From Zhengitettix transpicula (Eukaryota; Arthropoda; Insecta; Orthoptera; Tetrigidae), in assembly GCA_037074705.1 (NCBI GenBank), contig CM073590.1, positions 207,744,746-207,808,745 of the forward strand: a stretch of DNA of 64,000 nt, read 5' to 3'. Below are positions 24,251 to 34,830 of this stretch, one piece after another. The notes below the pieces were generated by a model. The model had not been told where the DNA came from. It saw only the letters and a program-made list of their open reading frames with translations, and made no database searches. Numbering within the stretch: position 1 is the first letter of the stretch; each line of letters begins with the position of its first letter. Both the position numbers and the translations under genes were made by a program.

Positions 24251-24904
24251 AAATAATACCGCTGTGTGCAAAAAATATTTGATTTTTCCAATAATTACAT
24301 AAAATTAATATAGATTGAAGTCAAAATTTTGAAACAATAAATAAAAAAAATCTTTTGGCTTCAAAATGATAACTATAGGATTAAACCTGTAATTATATAT
24401 ATTTTGTACGCGGACAAACGATAGTAACACTTGACTTAAGCCTATTGTTCCGTGAGAGATGACTTTGTTTGTATTATCGTTGGCCGCGGACTCCATGGAG
24501 CGTAAAACGCGTGTGACACTGAGGAGAGACTCCAGAAGCAGACTTCCTGTGCCCTGCTCGTCCTTGGAACGGCCGTTGCTCCAGCTTTGTTTGCACATTC
24601 AGCCGCGCTCCTCTGACCTCATACCTACTCCACTCACTAAATCGCAAACGCATCCTGCCACCTATCAACACAAACAATTATTACACTCACTAGAACATTG
24701 CATCTCAATTTACCTACATGCAACTCAAATAACACGAATATTTCATTTTATTTGATTTACAATTGCACAGTTGATATGAAGTCAACAGAGTTTAATTTAC
24801 ATGGAAGGTGAGACTTGATGCAGTCAATTAATAACCCAAAACCAGTTATTCCCTTTGTGTTTATTTGAACGCTCTGGATGTTTCGCGTTTAATCGGAACT
24901 AAAG
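24251..24904. other. Unassigned stretch with GC-richer patch
   Basis: 24480-24660 is richer in G+C with overlapping short frames on both strands. No known protein or repeat recognised. Confidence 0.4.
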
Positions 24905-25448
24905 TTCCAAAATGGAGTCGGTGTCGTATTGTGAGCGGCCGTGCCCTGAGCGGACAACTGTCCCTTCCTCAACCCTGACAGCTGAGCGAGCAGGTATAAA
25001 TTTTTCCGAATAGCAACTTTATCTGTGAATGTAATACAAGTTTAATGAAAGTTATCTGGATTTATAATTTCTATCTCTATATATAACATGAAAACTGTTG
25101 AAATTGGTAGTGTGCGTTTAATAAATATTCTTAGAAATTATCAATTAAGATACAAATCTTTTAACAGTTATATTTATCTGACGTTCTTAAATAAATGAAA
25201 ACATCAACCTGTTTAGTTATAAATTTCTTATTAATTTCATTTTTTAAACATTGAGAAAAAAATTCTCACAGTTTAATCCCTAATTTACTAGGACCTCTTC
25301 AGGAGTTGTAAATTTTACAAAAATGATAATTTATAATAATTGTTAGAGACTGATAAAGTTGCTCTTCGGAAAACTTAGGATTGAGGAAGGGGATGTTGTC
25401 CACTCACGACACGGCCGCTCAAAATACGGCGCCAGGGAGTCGTGGAGT
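24905..25448. mobile_element. Foldback element with degraded hammerhead-like motif
   Basis: Left arm 24911-25023 contains GTGAGCGGCCGTG, GGACAAC, CCCTTCCTCAA and CCGAATAGCAACTTTATC. The right arm 25352-25448 contains their complements in mirrored order, e.g. GATAAAGTTGCTCTTCGG at about 25352-25369. The left arm has about 30 extra bases. The ~330-bp loop carries a minus-strand CTGAAGA hairpin motif at 25271-25302. No coding. Confidence 0.6.
25271..25302 (-). ncRNA. Degraded hammerhead-like motif
   Basis: The minus strand reads CTGAAGA, then GGTCCT, a loop, AGGGAT and TAAAC. The first core is intact, stem II is partly paired, and the second core GAAAC has become TAAAC, so it is probably inactive. 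Confidence 0.4.
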
Positions 25449-25486
25449 CTCTTCCCCTTTTAGTCGTCTGTTTTCTGGATGAATGA

Positions 25487-26072
25487 GTGGAACTTTCAGG
25501 ATTTATGCTAAGACGATGTCATGTCCAGATATCCTTAAGATTCATACATATGTGTGATGCTTGGTTTCACCGTGTTTATACACAACTAGTGTTAATTTTC
25601 GAACATTCATTTTCTTCTCCATTTATTGCTCCATATTTTGATTTCTTGAAGGTTATCCTGGAGTTTGTTGTGTGCTTCTGCAAAAGTGACAACGACTTGG
25701 AGAGCCGCCAGCTCATCTGCATAAAGTACCAGTGTAGATTGGCTTCATAGCGGAATGTAGTGGGGGTAAAGCAGATATTATTAACTTCTGTTGTTATTAA
25801 AAAAACTTTGACCTAAATTACAGACTATATCAATCTTATTTTTGAAACTTTAAATATTTTCATTTCAATATTCTTGTCAAACACAGGATGTAGATTAACT
25901 GAGGTTAGAGTGCAGTTTTGGAATACAAATATATAAAAACAAAGATGACACGTCAGAGATTCGGCAGTCACAATTCACGGGTCAATGATATCTTCTTAGA
26001 TCATTAGTAGATGTTGTTCGGTTTCCCATTTCCTACATGGTATTTTTTATTTTTGCGAAGAGTAATCTGAGA
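25487..26072. other. Unassigned stretch
   Basis: The 87-codon plus frame (25487-25750) resembles nothing I know. No other structure seen. Confidence 0.4.
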
Positions 26073-26180
26073 ATAGAGGACCAGATGAGGTGGATGTGAC
26101 AAGTCAAAGACGAAGATCTAGCAAGAAGAAATGCGAAACAAGATAATGTGAAACAAAGATGGTATAGTAGAGAGAATTAA
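26073..26180 (+). pseudogene. Possible LINE C-terminal fragment
   Basis: The frame reads IEDQMRWM, a stop, then QVKDEDLARRN, which recalls the R-W-x-G-H-V-x-R-M motif after the reverse transcriptase of several LINE clades. A related sequence reading LRIEEQIRWMWQVND lies inverted at about 26560-26642. Both are short and broken; the assignment is tentative. Confidence 0.3.
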
Positions 26181-26928
26181 GACACTTCAAAAAGAAAAAT
26201 TATAGAAGCAAAATTCATTTAAACACTATTATTCCCGACACTTAACAGTAGTTCGTAAAATCCAAACAAAACTTCTTAGTGATTACCTTGTCAATTGACC
26301 CCTGGTCCTTCCGGGAACAGACTCAAATCCCTCTACCCCCACGACGCTATCTTCTACCACATATAACCGAGGATAAAATCTTGCTTAAACATTCACCTGC
26401 AGAAAGCTGAGATACCTATCTCACTAGGACTGGGCTGAATCGAGTACGACTAAAATCCTCAAGAGTCTACGGACTCTCAGTGAACATCTTCCTACCCAGA
26501 AGTTTTTCAAAACGTTCCTTGTTTAATTTTCTGTACAATAGCTTCTTTCATTCACGCGTTCAGTTCCTCATATTTTTCTTGATTCGCAATTTGTCATTGA
26601 CCTGCCACATCCATCTAATCTGTTCTTCTATTCTCAGTGTTTTCTCGTCACAAAAAATTAATTCAATCAAAGCAATGAAAAAACCAACAACTTCTACTAA
26701 TGACTTCACACCGTTTCCACAAAATTTCAATTCCAAATATTCTTAGAAGTTAGTGGAATTAAGGTTGCTCATGAAAAGCAACAAACAAGATACGCTTGAC
26801 CTAAACAACATATATAATTTTTTACTACAGAATCTCTATTATATGTCGCGTTGATTAAAAAACACATATATCGTAAATTTTATTTTGTACTCCTTTCGAG
26901 CCGTGGCATTTATTTGGAAGAGATGGTG

Positions 26929-27456
26929 TGTTTTATTAGAGTACCAAGCTTCGTGGTGGCAACTCTCCTTTAATAGTATAGGAAGGGATTTGAAAGGGGG
27001 TGATGCGGAAGGGTAGAAGAAGGTAGCCATGGGTTAACTAGAGTCCGCGGGCAATAGTTTAAGGATCCTTCCCGGCATTCACCTAAAAGTGATGCAGTGC
27101 AAACCCTAGAAAACCGGCATCAGGCAGGTCGGGCATTGGGTACTTGTCTCACACCCTTCCGATGGCGGGAGAGGTGTTTGCTGTGGGGACGCAGAATTCC
27201 CTTCTCCGTGCCTCGACCAGTTTAGGAGGCAGCTGGCCAACTGTTCCAGTGGGAAAAGTGACAACTCTTACCGTATGCCCAAGGTCTGCAACCACGGAAC
27301 ATACACCTCTCAAAACAGGCCGAGGTGCCTCGGCTTGTGGGAACCTTAGTTCAAAAACGGAGAGACGAGAAGGTATCCCCAAAAGTAGCCCTCTCCGTCT
27401 CTCCAGAAAGGTTCTGCCTGCGAGAGAACAGCTCTCACAGGCTAGTGATCCAATTC
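26929..27456 (-). mobile_element. A-tailed retroposon, full-length copy RP2
   Basis: The 11-base string AAGAGATGGTG is repeated exactly on both sides (26918-26928 and 27457-27467), so both element ends are fixed. On the minus strand it starts GAATTGGATCACTAGCC, passes through CTCTCGCAGGCAGAACC, TTGAACTAAGGTTCCC and CCTCCTAAACTGGTCG, and ends with CTAATAAAACA. This is target-primed retroposition of a ~528-bp unit. No A/B boxes or tRNA/7SL/5S similarity are visible at the 5' end, so it is either a SINE of unknown origin or the tail of a larger LINE. Long overlapping frames in it are not supported as genes. Confidence 0.85.
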
Positions 27457-27467
27457 AAGAGATGGTG

Positions 27468-28042
27468 CTGAGACGATGTGAAGGAGTTTTGGTTTGGTCC
27501 AACGTGACAGTATTATATTCGTTATTTAAATTAATTGATTTTGTGTCATTTAAAGCACATTGCATGTGACCAGAAACCATATTTTTATGTAGACTCGTGG
27601 GCCGGGACGTAGAATTGATACTTCCATTAAAATTCCATTTTTAGGCTTCATATTGCGCAAAAGTTTTGTATAATTTCTATATAGTACAGAATGCTATATG
27701 AGTTAATATTTTTGTAATTTCAAATTAATTTATAGTTGTAACCTTATTAGTATAAATAATTATTTTACTCGTTTAAAAAATTAATTGTATCAGTTTTGTT
27801 TTAATATCTTTCGTCCACATATTTGCTATATTCTGTTAGTGAATACAAGGTCAAATTTTTTTGAATGATTGAAATATCCGTTTTTGTTCGTAAATTAACT
27901 TGAGTTGTAAATACGAAGTACGGATACAGATTACTGGAGTAGTAACAGTAGGGAAAATTATCTTGATAAGGAAAGCAGGAGTGAAAACAACAATGATGAA
28001 ATAGAAATTCGCACGGGAGGGACAAAGTCAGGCTGCAGACAA
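27468..28042. other. Unassigned AT-rich stretch
   Basis: No gene or repeat recognised. Confidence 0.5.
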
Positions 28043-28450
28043 GAAGGGGAAAAGTTAGGCTACACGTTTTTCATAAAGCCTTTGCAGGTCAAAAACCTAA
28101 GCAGGAAATTCGGGATAGAAAGAAAGAACCGGCTCATTATGGGAGTACGTTTTCAAAATAATGGACAGGCAGCAGAAAACGGATGTTAGGAAATACTCTT
28201 TCCTAAATAGGATGATAAATGGAAAACAATTTACCTGCAAAAGTGTTTGGAACAAGTTCTCCGACGGAAAGGAAATTTAGGCTCCATCTGAGCTCTCTCT
28301 AGGAATATAGATTAGTAGAGTGATCTGTAGAATCAATCAGGTAAACATTCTATTAACAATAAGAAAAAGTATGGTCGGGCTCCTCTGTTAGTCTCAATTT
28401 TCAGGTATAATTCCAATGTTTTCTTTTTAAGGCCAGGACAATAATATTCA
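28043..28450 (+). repeat. Dispersed repeat B, copy 1
   Basis: Shares long similarity with 42722-43160: CAGGTCAAAAA, GATAGAAAGAAAGAAC, CCTAAATAG, CAATTTACCTG, GTTTGGAACA, TTAGGCTC and further downstream GGCCAG-ACA. Parts read like protein in both copies (ERKNRL; IYLQKCLEQVL against IYLEECLEHVL), with stops, hinting at a decayed transposon-coding region. Orientation is given by that reading and is uncertain. Confidence 0.6.
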
Positions 28451-28555
28451 TATATTTATATACTTTTTCAATATTTAACTTGGACTAATGTTGTTCTTTT
28501 ATATATTTTAAAATTAAAATATTAATTACAATTATTGAGTCGATGTTTTTAGAGT

Positions 28556-28868
28556 CGCAGTTACATGAGAGTAATCTCCACAGTGGCAACTTCCGTTTAA
28601 TAGCATAGGAAGGGATTTGAAAGAGGTGATGCGTAAGGGCAGAGGAAAGTATCCAAGGGTTAACTAGGTCCCCCGGGCAGTTTTAAGCATCCTACCCGGC
28701 ATTCGTCTAAAACTGATGCAGTAGAAACCCTAGAAAACTTGCATCTGGTATATCGGGAATTGGGTACTTGTCCCACGCCCTTCCGATGGAGGGAGAGGGG
28801 ACGCAGCATTCCCTCCTCCATGCCTCGACCAGTTTGGAGGCAGCTGGCCGACTGTTCCAATGAGAATA
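28556..28868 (-). mobile_element. A-tailed retroposon, copy RP3 (5'-truncated)
   Basis: Minus-strand copy from the GGCAACT/TTTAATAGCATAGGAAGG end to the CCGACTGTTCCAATGAGAA point, where copy RP4's A tail begins. First member of a head-to-tail chain. Confidence 0.7.
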
Positions 28869-29122
28869 GTTTTTTAGGGTAACAGGCTGCATGGGGGTAA
28901 TCCACATGGTGGCAACTCCCCTTTAATAGCATAGGAAGGTATTTGAAAGGAGGAATGCGGAAGGGTAGAACAAGGTAGCCAAGGGTTAACTAGGGTTCCC
29001 GGGCTATGGTTTAAGAATCCTCCCCGGCAATTCGCCTAAAAGTTATGCAGGAAAAACTCTAGAAAACCTGCATCGGGTAGGTCGGGCATTGGGTACTTTT
29101 CCTACGCCCTTCCGATAGCGGG
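28869..29122 (-). mobile_element. A-tailed retroposon, copy RP4
   Basis: Minus-strand tail (T6 on the plus strand) followed by GGGTAACAGGCTGCATG and the body as far as CCGATAGCGGGAATAG, where the next copy's T-run begins. Confidence 0.7.
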
Positions 29123-29215
29123 AATAGTTTTTTTTAGGTGTGGACAGGCTATGTATAAGGTAATCAACATAGTGGCACGTCCCCTCTTGTAGCATAGGAA
29201 AGGTTTTATTTAAAA
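29123..29215 (-). mobile_element. A-tailed retroposon, copy RP5 (short)
   Basis: Only the 3' ~90 bp remain: a T8 run on the plus strand, then GACAGGCTATGTATAAGG and TAGCATAGGAAAGG. Confidence 0.65.
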
Positions 29216-29345
29216 AAAAATAGGTTCACGGCTATGTATGAGTTAAAAACAACTATGAAACTGAAATTAGTTCACAATAGGACGAGGGCGTGGTAGCGAA
29301 AAAGTAACAAATGTATTGATTTTGAATGTTCCATTTCTGCTAAGA

Positions 29346-29810
29346 TTTATTTTTAGGGCAACAGGCTACATGAGGGTAATCCACGTTGGGCAACTCCCCT
29401 TTAATAGCATAGGAAGGGATTTGAAAGGGGGGATGCGGAAGGGTAGCGGAAGGTAGCCAAGGGTTAACTACGGCCCCCGGGCTATATTTTAAGGATCCTA
29501 CCCGGAATTCGCGTAAAGAAATGCAGGGAAAACTGTAGAAAAACATGCATCAGGTAGGTCGGGCATCGGGTACTTGTCCCACGCCCTTCCGACAGCGGGA
29601 GAGGAGTTTGCTGTGGGGACGCAGTTTTCCCACCGTATGCCGAAGATCTGTGACCCCGGAATATACACCTCTCAGAACAGGCCGAGGTGGGAAACTTAGT
29701 TCAAAAACGGAGAGGAAAAGGCATCCCCAAAGGTAGCCCCTTCGTATCTCTCCTACAAGGTTCTACCTGCGAGAGAACATCCCTCGCAAGCTTCCTTGCA
29801 AAAATATGCT
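29346..29810 (-). mobile_element. A-tailed retroposon, copy RP6
   Basis: Nearly full-length minus-strand copy: tail at TTTATTTTTAGGG, body through GGTAGGTCGGGCATCGGG, AACTTAGTTCAAAAACGG and CTGCGAGAGAAC-like 5' end. It has an internal deletion around 29630 (the GCCTCGACCAG segment is missing). Confidence 0.75.
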
Positions 29811-30685
29811 AAGAGAAAACTGAGCATTTAAGTTAAGTCCATTCCCTCTTATAACCAGTATCTTAAGAACAATAGCAGACCAGGATCTCTATAATTGTAA
29901 TTTAGAATTTATTCGTCATAGGAATAGTAAATTAAGATTATTTCACAGATGCTTTTAATGTCACTGACATGAACAAGAAATCCATGAATATATTCGATCG
30001 CACTTTCATCGCAAAAGTGGTGTTAATTCCCAGAATACGACTAGAATCTTCCTAAAACGTACCTTTCTTTACGTCTAATTGAATTACCCGTACATCTGCA
30101 CCCATTTGCTTCAGAAAATTTTATTTTAGAGGAAAAGTTATTCATTTCATGTGCCGTGAGGGATAATATCCTAGACGTCGTCCGCAGATGAAAGGTTTGA
30201 TTTCCTTCGTCTCGTCGACGAATGCAGCACGGGGCTAATTGAAATCTGACATCCTGGAGAGACCGGCGACAGACTTAGTCCTCAGAATTTATTCATTTTC
30301 ACATTATATAGAAAGTGAAGCTCCCTCATTACTATAGGCGGACACACGCTGAAGAAAACATTTCATTTAAAAAAGTAGTATGTACGAAATATTTAATAAT
30401 TCTCGGTTATACTGCACTTCTGCTAAAGTATTTTGAAGTTCACGGGGGAAAAAAAACACCAGCAATCTCGTATAGAGTTTAAAAAAATATCGTGACCATT
30501 TTCAACTTAAAAGTATAACAATTTGTCCAAAAAAATTTAAATAAATTATTATACGCCTTCTCTTAAGTTGAAAAAGACCAAACACGACGAAAGCAGCATT
30601 TGTAAAACTTTTGTAACACTATAAGAGGCTGCGTGAGTTTTTCTCACTCAATATTAATCTATGAACAATCTTTACCAATCATATA
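29811..30685. other. Unassigned intergenic stretch
   Basis: No gene or family recognised. A small inverted pair (TTTTCAACTTAA near 30498 and TTAAGTTGAAAA near 30563) is present. Confidence 0.45.
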
Positions 30686-31913
30686 CCACTGTAAACAAAA
30701 AGTAAGGTGAATTTATTTATTCTTCCAAATCAATTTCATCTCCTTCAAAGTAATCCCCGTCCGATAAAACGCACTTTCTCCAACGCTTTTTCCAGTCCTA
30801 GAAACAGTCGGAATAGTCTTTTACCGGTATAGCCTTCAAGACCTTCTTCGATTCGGTTTTTATCTCCTCACTCGTGTCAAAACAGAGTCCCCGCATTGGC
30901 CTTTGGGTTTTCTGAATAGCCAGAAGTCGCATGGAGCCAAATCAGGCGAATACGGTGGTTGCGGAAGGATATGAGTCGAGATTTTGGTAAAAAACAATGC
31001 GAAGTACCAATGCAGTATGACATGGTGCATTATCGTGATGAAGGAACCAAGAGTTGTTCGCCCATAATTCCACGAATAGCATCACGCAAACGACGCATAA
31101 CGCTCAAATAATATTCTTTGTTGACAGTTTGGCCCGGCGGAAGGAATTCATAGTGCACCACACCACGATAATCAAAGAAAACTGTCAACATGACCTTGAT
31201 TTTCCATCGACTTTGCCGTGGTCTTTTCGGTCTTGCTTCACCTTTGCACGATATTCGCTGGATTGGTCGGTGGTTTCAGGGTCGTAAATCCAAGTCTCGT
31301 CTCCAGTAATGATGCATTTCGAGTGGTTCTGATAGACAGCAAAGTTTCACACAGATCAACGCGACGCTTTTTTTCCAAAAAATCGAGACTTGACGCGTTT
31401 GAGACACAAAACATTCTTCAAAATGGTTTGGGCTGAGCCAAATGATATTCCAACACTATCAGCGAGATCTCTAATTGTCCACCGACGATTTTTAAGGACC
31501 AAATCTTTGATTTTTCGGACGTGGCCCTCGTCGGTAGGCGTTGATGGTCTTCCAGAGCGCGGATCGTCTTCAACGCATTTTCGGCCCTCATTGAACTGGT
31601 TGTACCACTTATAAACGGTTTTTTGTGCCATAGTTTGATCACCAAAGGCCTTCCGCAACATTTTCAACGTGTCCGCAAACAAAATTTGATGCAAGTTCTT
31701 TGCTCAACAAAATCACTCATTGCAAAAATCGAAAAATTCACTTTTGGTTGTTTATAAAAACACGTGTAACTCGGACATAATTAAACCTTTTAACAAACAG
31801 ACGCTTGGCAAATATTATAGACAGTCCTACCAACCTAGGAAAAAACATTATCTGCCTTCCTAATACCCGGGAGATTTAAATGACAATTTCACCTTACTTT
31901 TTGATCACAGTGG
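30686..31913 (-). mobile_element. Full-length decayed mariner (D34D) element
   Basis: Terminal inverted repeats of ~28 bp: CCACTGTAAACAAAAAGTAA at the left and CCACTGTGATCAAAAAGTAA as the complement of the right end, each continuing GGTGAA. A TA lies outside each end (30684-30685 and 31914-31915). At 1228 bp it is of normal full length for mariner. The similarity of the two ends shows the element arrived whole and then decayed. Confidence 0.92.
30715..31720 (-). pseudogene. Mariner transposase pseudogene
   Basis: The minus strand starts at an ATG near 31720 reading MSDFVEQRTCIKFCLR, the usual mariner start, followed at once by a frame break. The 31356-31694 segment reads through the helix-turn-helix region (KMLRKAFGDQTMAQKTVYKW, RRWTIRDLADSVGISFGSAQ). 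Further down, in changing frames, are CIITGDETWIYDPET (about 31290-31320), FLHHDNAPCHT (about 31013-31045) and SPDLAPCDFW (about 30920-30950), so all three catalytic aspartates of the DD34D triad are still readable. Several frameshifts and stops, including one soon after the start, make it inactive. The protein would have been ~340 residues, cutting and pasting at TA. Confidence 0.9.
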
Positions 31914-33149
31914 TATATTTTGAAGTTGGTTGGCAATTCTGTTAAGATATTTGGTAAAAAAAATTTTAAGGTTATAAGTAAAATTGAAATTTTGTTATAT
32001 AAAAGCAGAATAACGTAAAAGGATATAAACACAACGACTCCTCAAACATTGCAGAAATAGTCAGATGTACTAAAACGTTAGTTTTTTTACCAAATTTTAA
32101 TTCTACTCAATAGCTTTAAAAAATTATCCATATTATAATATTTAATTCTGATTGAAATATCACAAATAATTGATGTAATAGTCCATTTAACATAAATTGA
32201 ACAATTAAAATGAATATGAAAGAGAAGCTCATTATATTAGAATAACTATTTTTTTCTGCTATAAAAGACTTATTCTAACAATTATTTCATTTACAATCAA
32301 AATTAATTTGAATACGTTAGAGTGTAATTGTTATTTAACAATTAAATATTAAAAGTCCCTCAATATTTACGCTACCAACCAACACAATCTTCTCGACTGA
32401 TTTCCACTGTAATTAATTAAATATTATATAACACTAATGTAGGCACCAATCACAACGTAAACCAATATGGAGGATGGGGTTATGTTTACAGGAACGCTTT
32501 CAAGTGTTTTAGTCCACAGCAATGTTGATAACGTGAATTGTTTCTGGATTAAACTCTAATACAACCCATGATTTTGTTCAGATAAATATGACATATATGA
32601 CGAAAGATTCTGAAGGTGCTCGTTTTATGGTGTAATAAAACCTGAAAAGCAGGCTTCTTGGTTGCTTTTATTGAATGTTCCAGTTCTCTGCTACGGATTT
32701 TATACAGAACACGTGGTTACACATCAGTTTTATTACGACGTCTGCCTCAGAAGACGAATAAATAAATTGGTTATATGGATGTAATTTAATTTCAGCTGAG
32801 ACGAATTCATCTTTCTTGACATCCCTCGAGAGTGCGACCCTGTCAACTGCTGTCACCGACTTCCTCCAAAGTAAAGAAGTCGACAAAAATATGGAACGAT
32901 TTTCTATACATTTTATTTTCGTAGAATATGCTATGCAATACAAATTTAAAGGAAATGGACATTTTTTTAGACTTAACCGACATGTTTTTCGTTGTTTCAG
33001 GTGTTCTTTAGTCACTATTCGACCACCTTTGTCGTTCTGTATGACGTCTTGCTGCCGGCTGTGAACCTCAATTCACCTCGCCAAATGTCTTCAGATTCCA
33101 CTCTCGGCGTTTTATTCTCCCTCCTTTCCTTCGTAATTACATAAGAATA
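31914..33149. other. Unassigned intergenic stretch
   Basis: AT-rich to 32640, then less so. The frames at 32668-33064 overlap on both strands and resemble nothing I know. Confidence 0.4.
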
Positions 33150-33275
33150 TTCAGTGGGATGAAGATTTTTCGAGATTCCAACCGGTGCAAGCCATCGAAA
33201 CGTTGTGGCAAACTAACGTCGTTACCAGGTTGGAAACAATTTATCCAGCAGTTACACCGGGAAAACCTACGATCC
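33150..33275 (+). repeat. Fragment of the hammerhead-like foldback family
   Basis: GGTGCAAGCCATCGAAACG (about 33182-33200) and later TCCAGCAGTTACACCGGGAA (about 33245-33264) match the palindrome at 46059-46255. The CTGAAGA half and the 5' stem strand are missing. Confidence 0.6.
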
Positions 33276-33594
33276 CAATATTCAGGAGTACTGAAGGAAG
33301 TTTCTGGAAGGAGCATCAGTGCAATATTTTTTTTATATCCACCGCAGTTATTACCTTTCAAGAAAATAGTAGTGCTGCAGCATTCTTGTAATATTACCAT
33401 TTTTAAATAGAGAATTGAAATTGGACTTAAAACAATTTCATAATACAAGTAATTAATTTGAAATTAATTTCAGACGTTTATATAAAAAATACAAAATTTT
33501 TGGAAACTGTAGCCTGACGTTCATTTTCTCTATATACTTATCTTAATTTTTTGATTTTTCCTTTTCATGTCAGAAATCTGATAGATATTGCATA

Positions 33595-34326
33595 TCTAAC
33601 GAATAAATAAAATAATGTGTTTGTTTGTATGTATGTGTCTTTGTTCCGCAAACAAATCTACACCCGGAAAAGTAAATTTGACCAAATTTCGTACACCTGT
33701 TCCTTGAAACCAGGAAATAAACACTGTGTGTGTCGGACACGTCAATTATCCCCAGGAACGGGGGGAGGGGGGTGGAAATTTTCAAACATGCTCAAACGGC
33801 CGATATTTGCGTCAGATAAATATTTTTTATGGTCAAAGATAATGATAGTATTTCTACCTACGTTGTCTGTGTATAATTTCAACCCATTTCGGCTTGGGAG
33901 GGGAGCACCCTTAACGCTGGGGGTGGATCGGCATTACATAAAAATAACGCAAAAACAAACGAGTTTGGCGTCGAATCCGGGGATTATGTATGTCAATGAG
34001 TTTAATTACGACATTATACTTGCCGTTAAACTCCCCCAAACCGGGGTGGTATGGGGTGGAAATATTAAAACATCTTAAACAGTCGATATATGTGTCGAAG
34101 AAATGTTTGTCGGGGTCAATGAAATTGATAATATTTAAACCGATGTTGTTTGTGTAACATGCCTTTCGGCAATGGAGGGGACCACACTTAGGGGTGGGGA
34201 TGGAATAGTGTTACAAGAAATTAACGCGAAAACACCCGTTATTCCAGTCAAATACGGAGCTATGGATGTCGCTGAGTTTAATTGTGACATTCAATTTTCT
34301 ATTTAATACACTGGGTCGGGGGTTCT
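33595..34326 (+). mobile_element. Helitron (H3), 3'-truncated, two internal units
   Basis: Begins A|TCTAACGAATAAATAAAA, then GTGTTTGTTTGTATGTATG and ACAAATCTACACC as in H2 and H5. Two internal units start GGAAATTTTCAAACATGC (33775) and GGAAATATTAAAACATC (34057), a spacing of ~282 bp. It ends about 34326 without the hairpin/CTAG end. The 153-codon frame across it is the longest in the window but is not shared with other copies and shows no known domain. Confidence 0.7.
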
Positions 34327-34556
34327 AACTTCAGCCGAGTATGAAAATGAGATTAATTCTCGCGTTAATTAAATAATTTCATCACAGGAAGGTTTACAAT
34401 TACTTCAAAGTTACTCAATCTGTACTGGGATTTAGTCTTGACTTAAAGGGTAAAACTAAACTAAGATACTGGGACGTAAAATATTTATTTTTGACAAATA
34501 TTTCTAAGTTTTCTGGCAGAAATTCATAATAAGTAAACAAATATTAAATAATAAAA

Positions 34557-34830
34557 CAATTGATGACCTTATACAAGCACTTTTTAGATTTTATTTATAT
34601 TATTACGTTAAATTAAAACCTTTAACTATGGGCACACGACCTGAAGAAGTGTCAGGATCCACTAACAACATTGGATTCTTTTGTGAAATTAGGAAGATTT
34701 AATAACTGGTTCATCGTTGAGTAGTGCTAGTATATTATTTTAATTTGGATAATACCTGAAGAAGATACAAAGATGGTTCGAAACGTCGTCATAATATAAA
34801 TAAGAAGTGTTTGTGTAAGGTAATCAATTG
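34557..34830. mobile_element. Foldback element with hammerhead-like motif
   Basis: CAATTGATGACCTTATACAA (34557-34576) is mirrored by TGTAAGGTAATCAATTG (34814-34830). The arms also share the ATATAAATAA segments. The right arm has the hammerhead-like motif at 34756-34790. The inner arm is homologous to the inner pair of the 14651-15147 element (TAATGACCTTTTACAGACAC), so the two belong to one family. Confidence 0.55.
34756..34790 (+). ncRNA. Hammerhead-like motif
   Basis: CTGAAGA (34756-34762), an AT-rich hairpin-sized segment with weak pairing, then GAAAC (34780-34784) and GTCGTC. The core words are intact; stem II is poor. Confidence 0.45.

Noticed and set aside
27144..27569. 141-codon open frame and similar frames at 52894-53361 and 28660-28932
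   Set aside because: All lie within the A-tailed retroposon family. The shared peptides follow from shared DNA, the copies have stops and truncations, and frames occur on both strands.
33617..34078. Longest open frame in the window (153 codons, plus)
   Set aside because: It lies wholly inside Helitron H3, crosses its internal unit boundary, has no known domain, and the same frame is not kept in H2 or H5.
34640..34690. CTGAAGAAGTGTCAGG as another hammerhead motif
   Set aside because: Only the first core word is present; no stem II partner or GAAAC follows.
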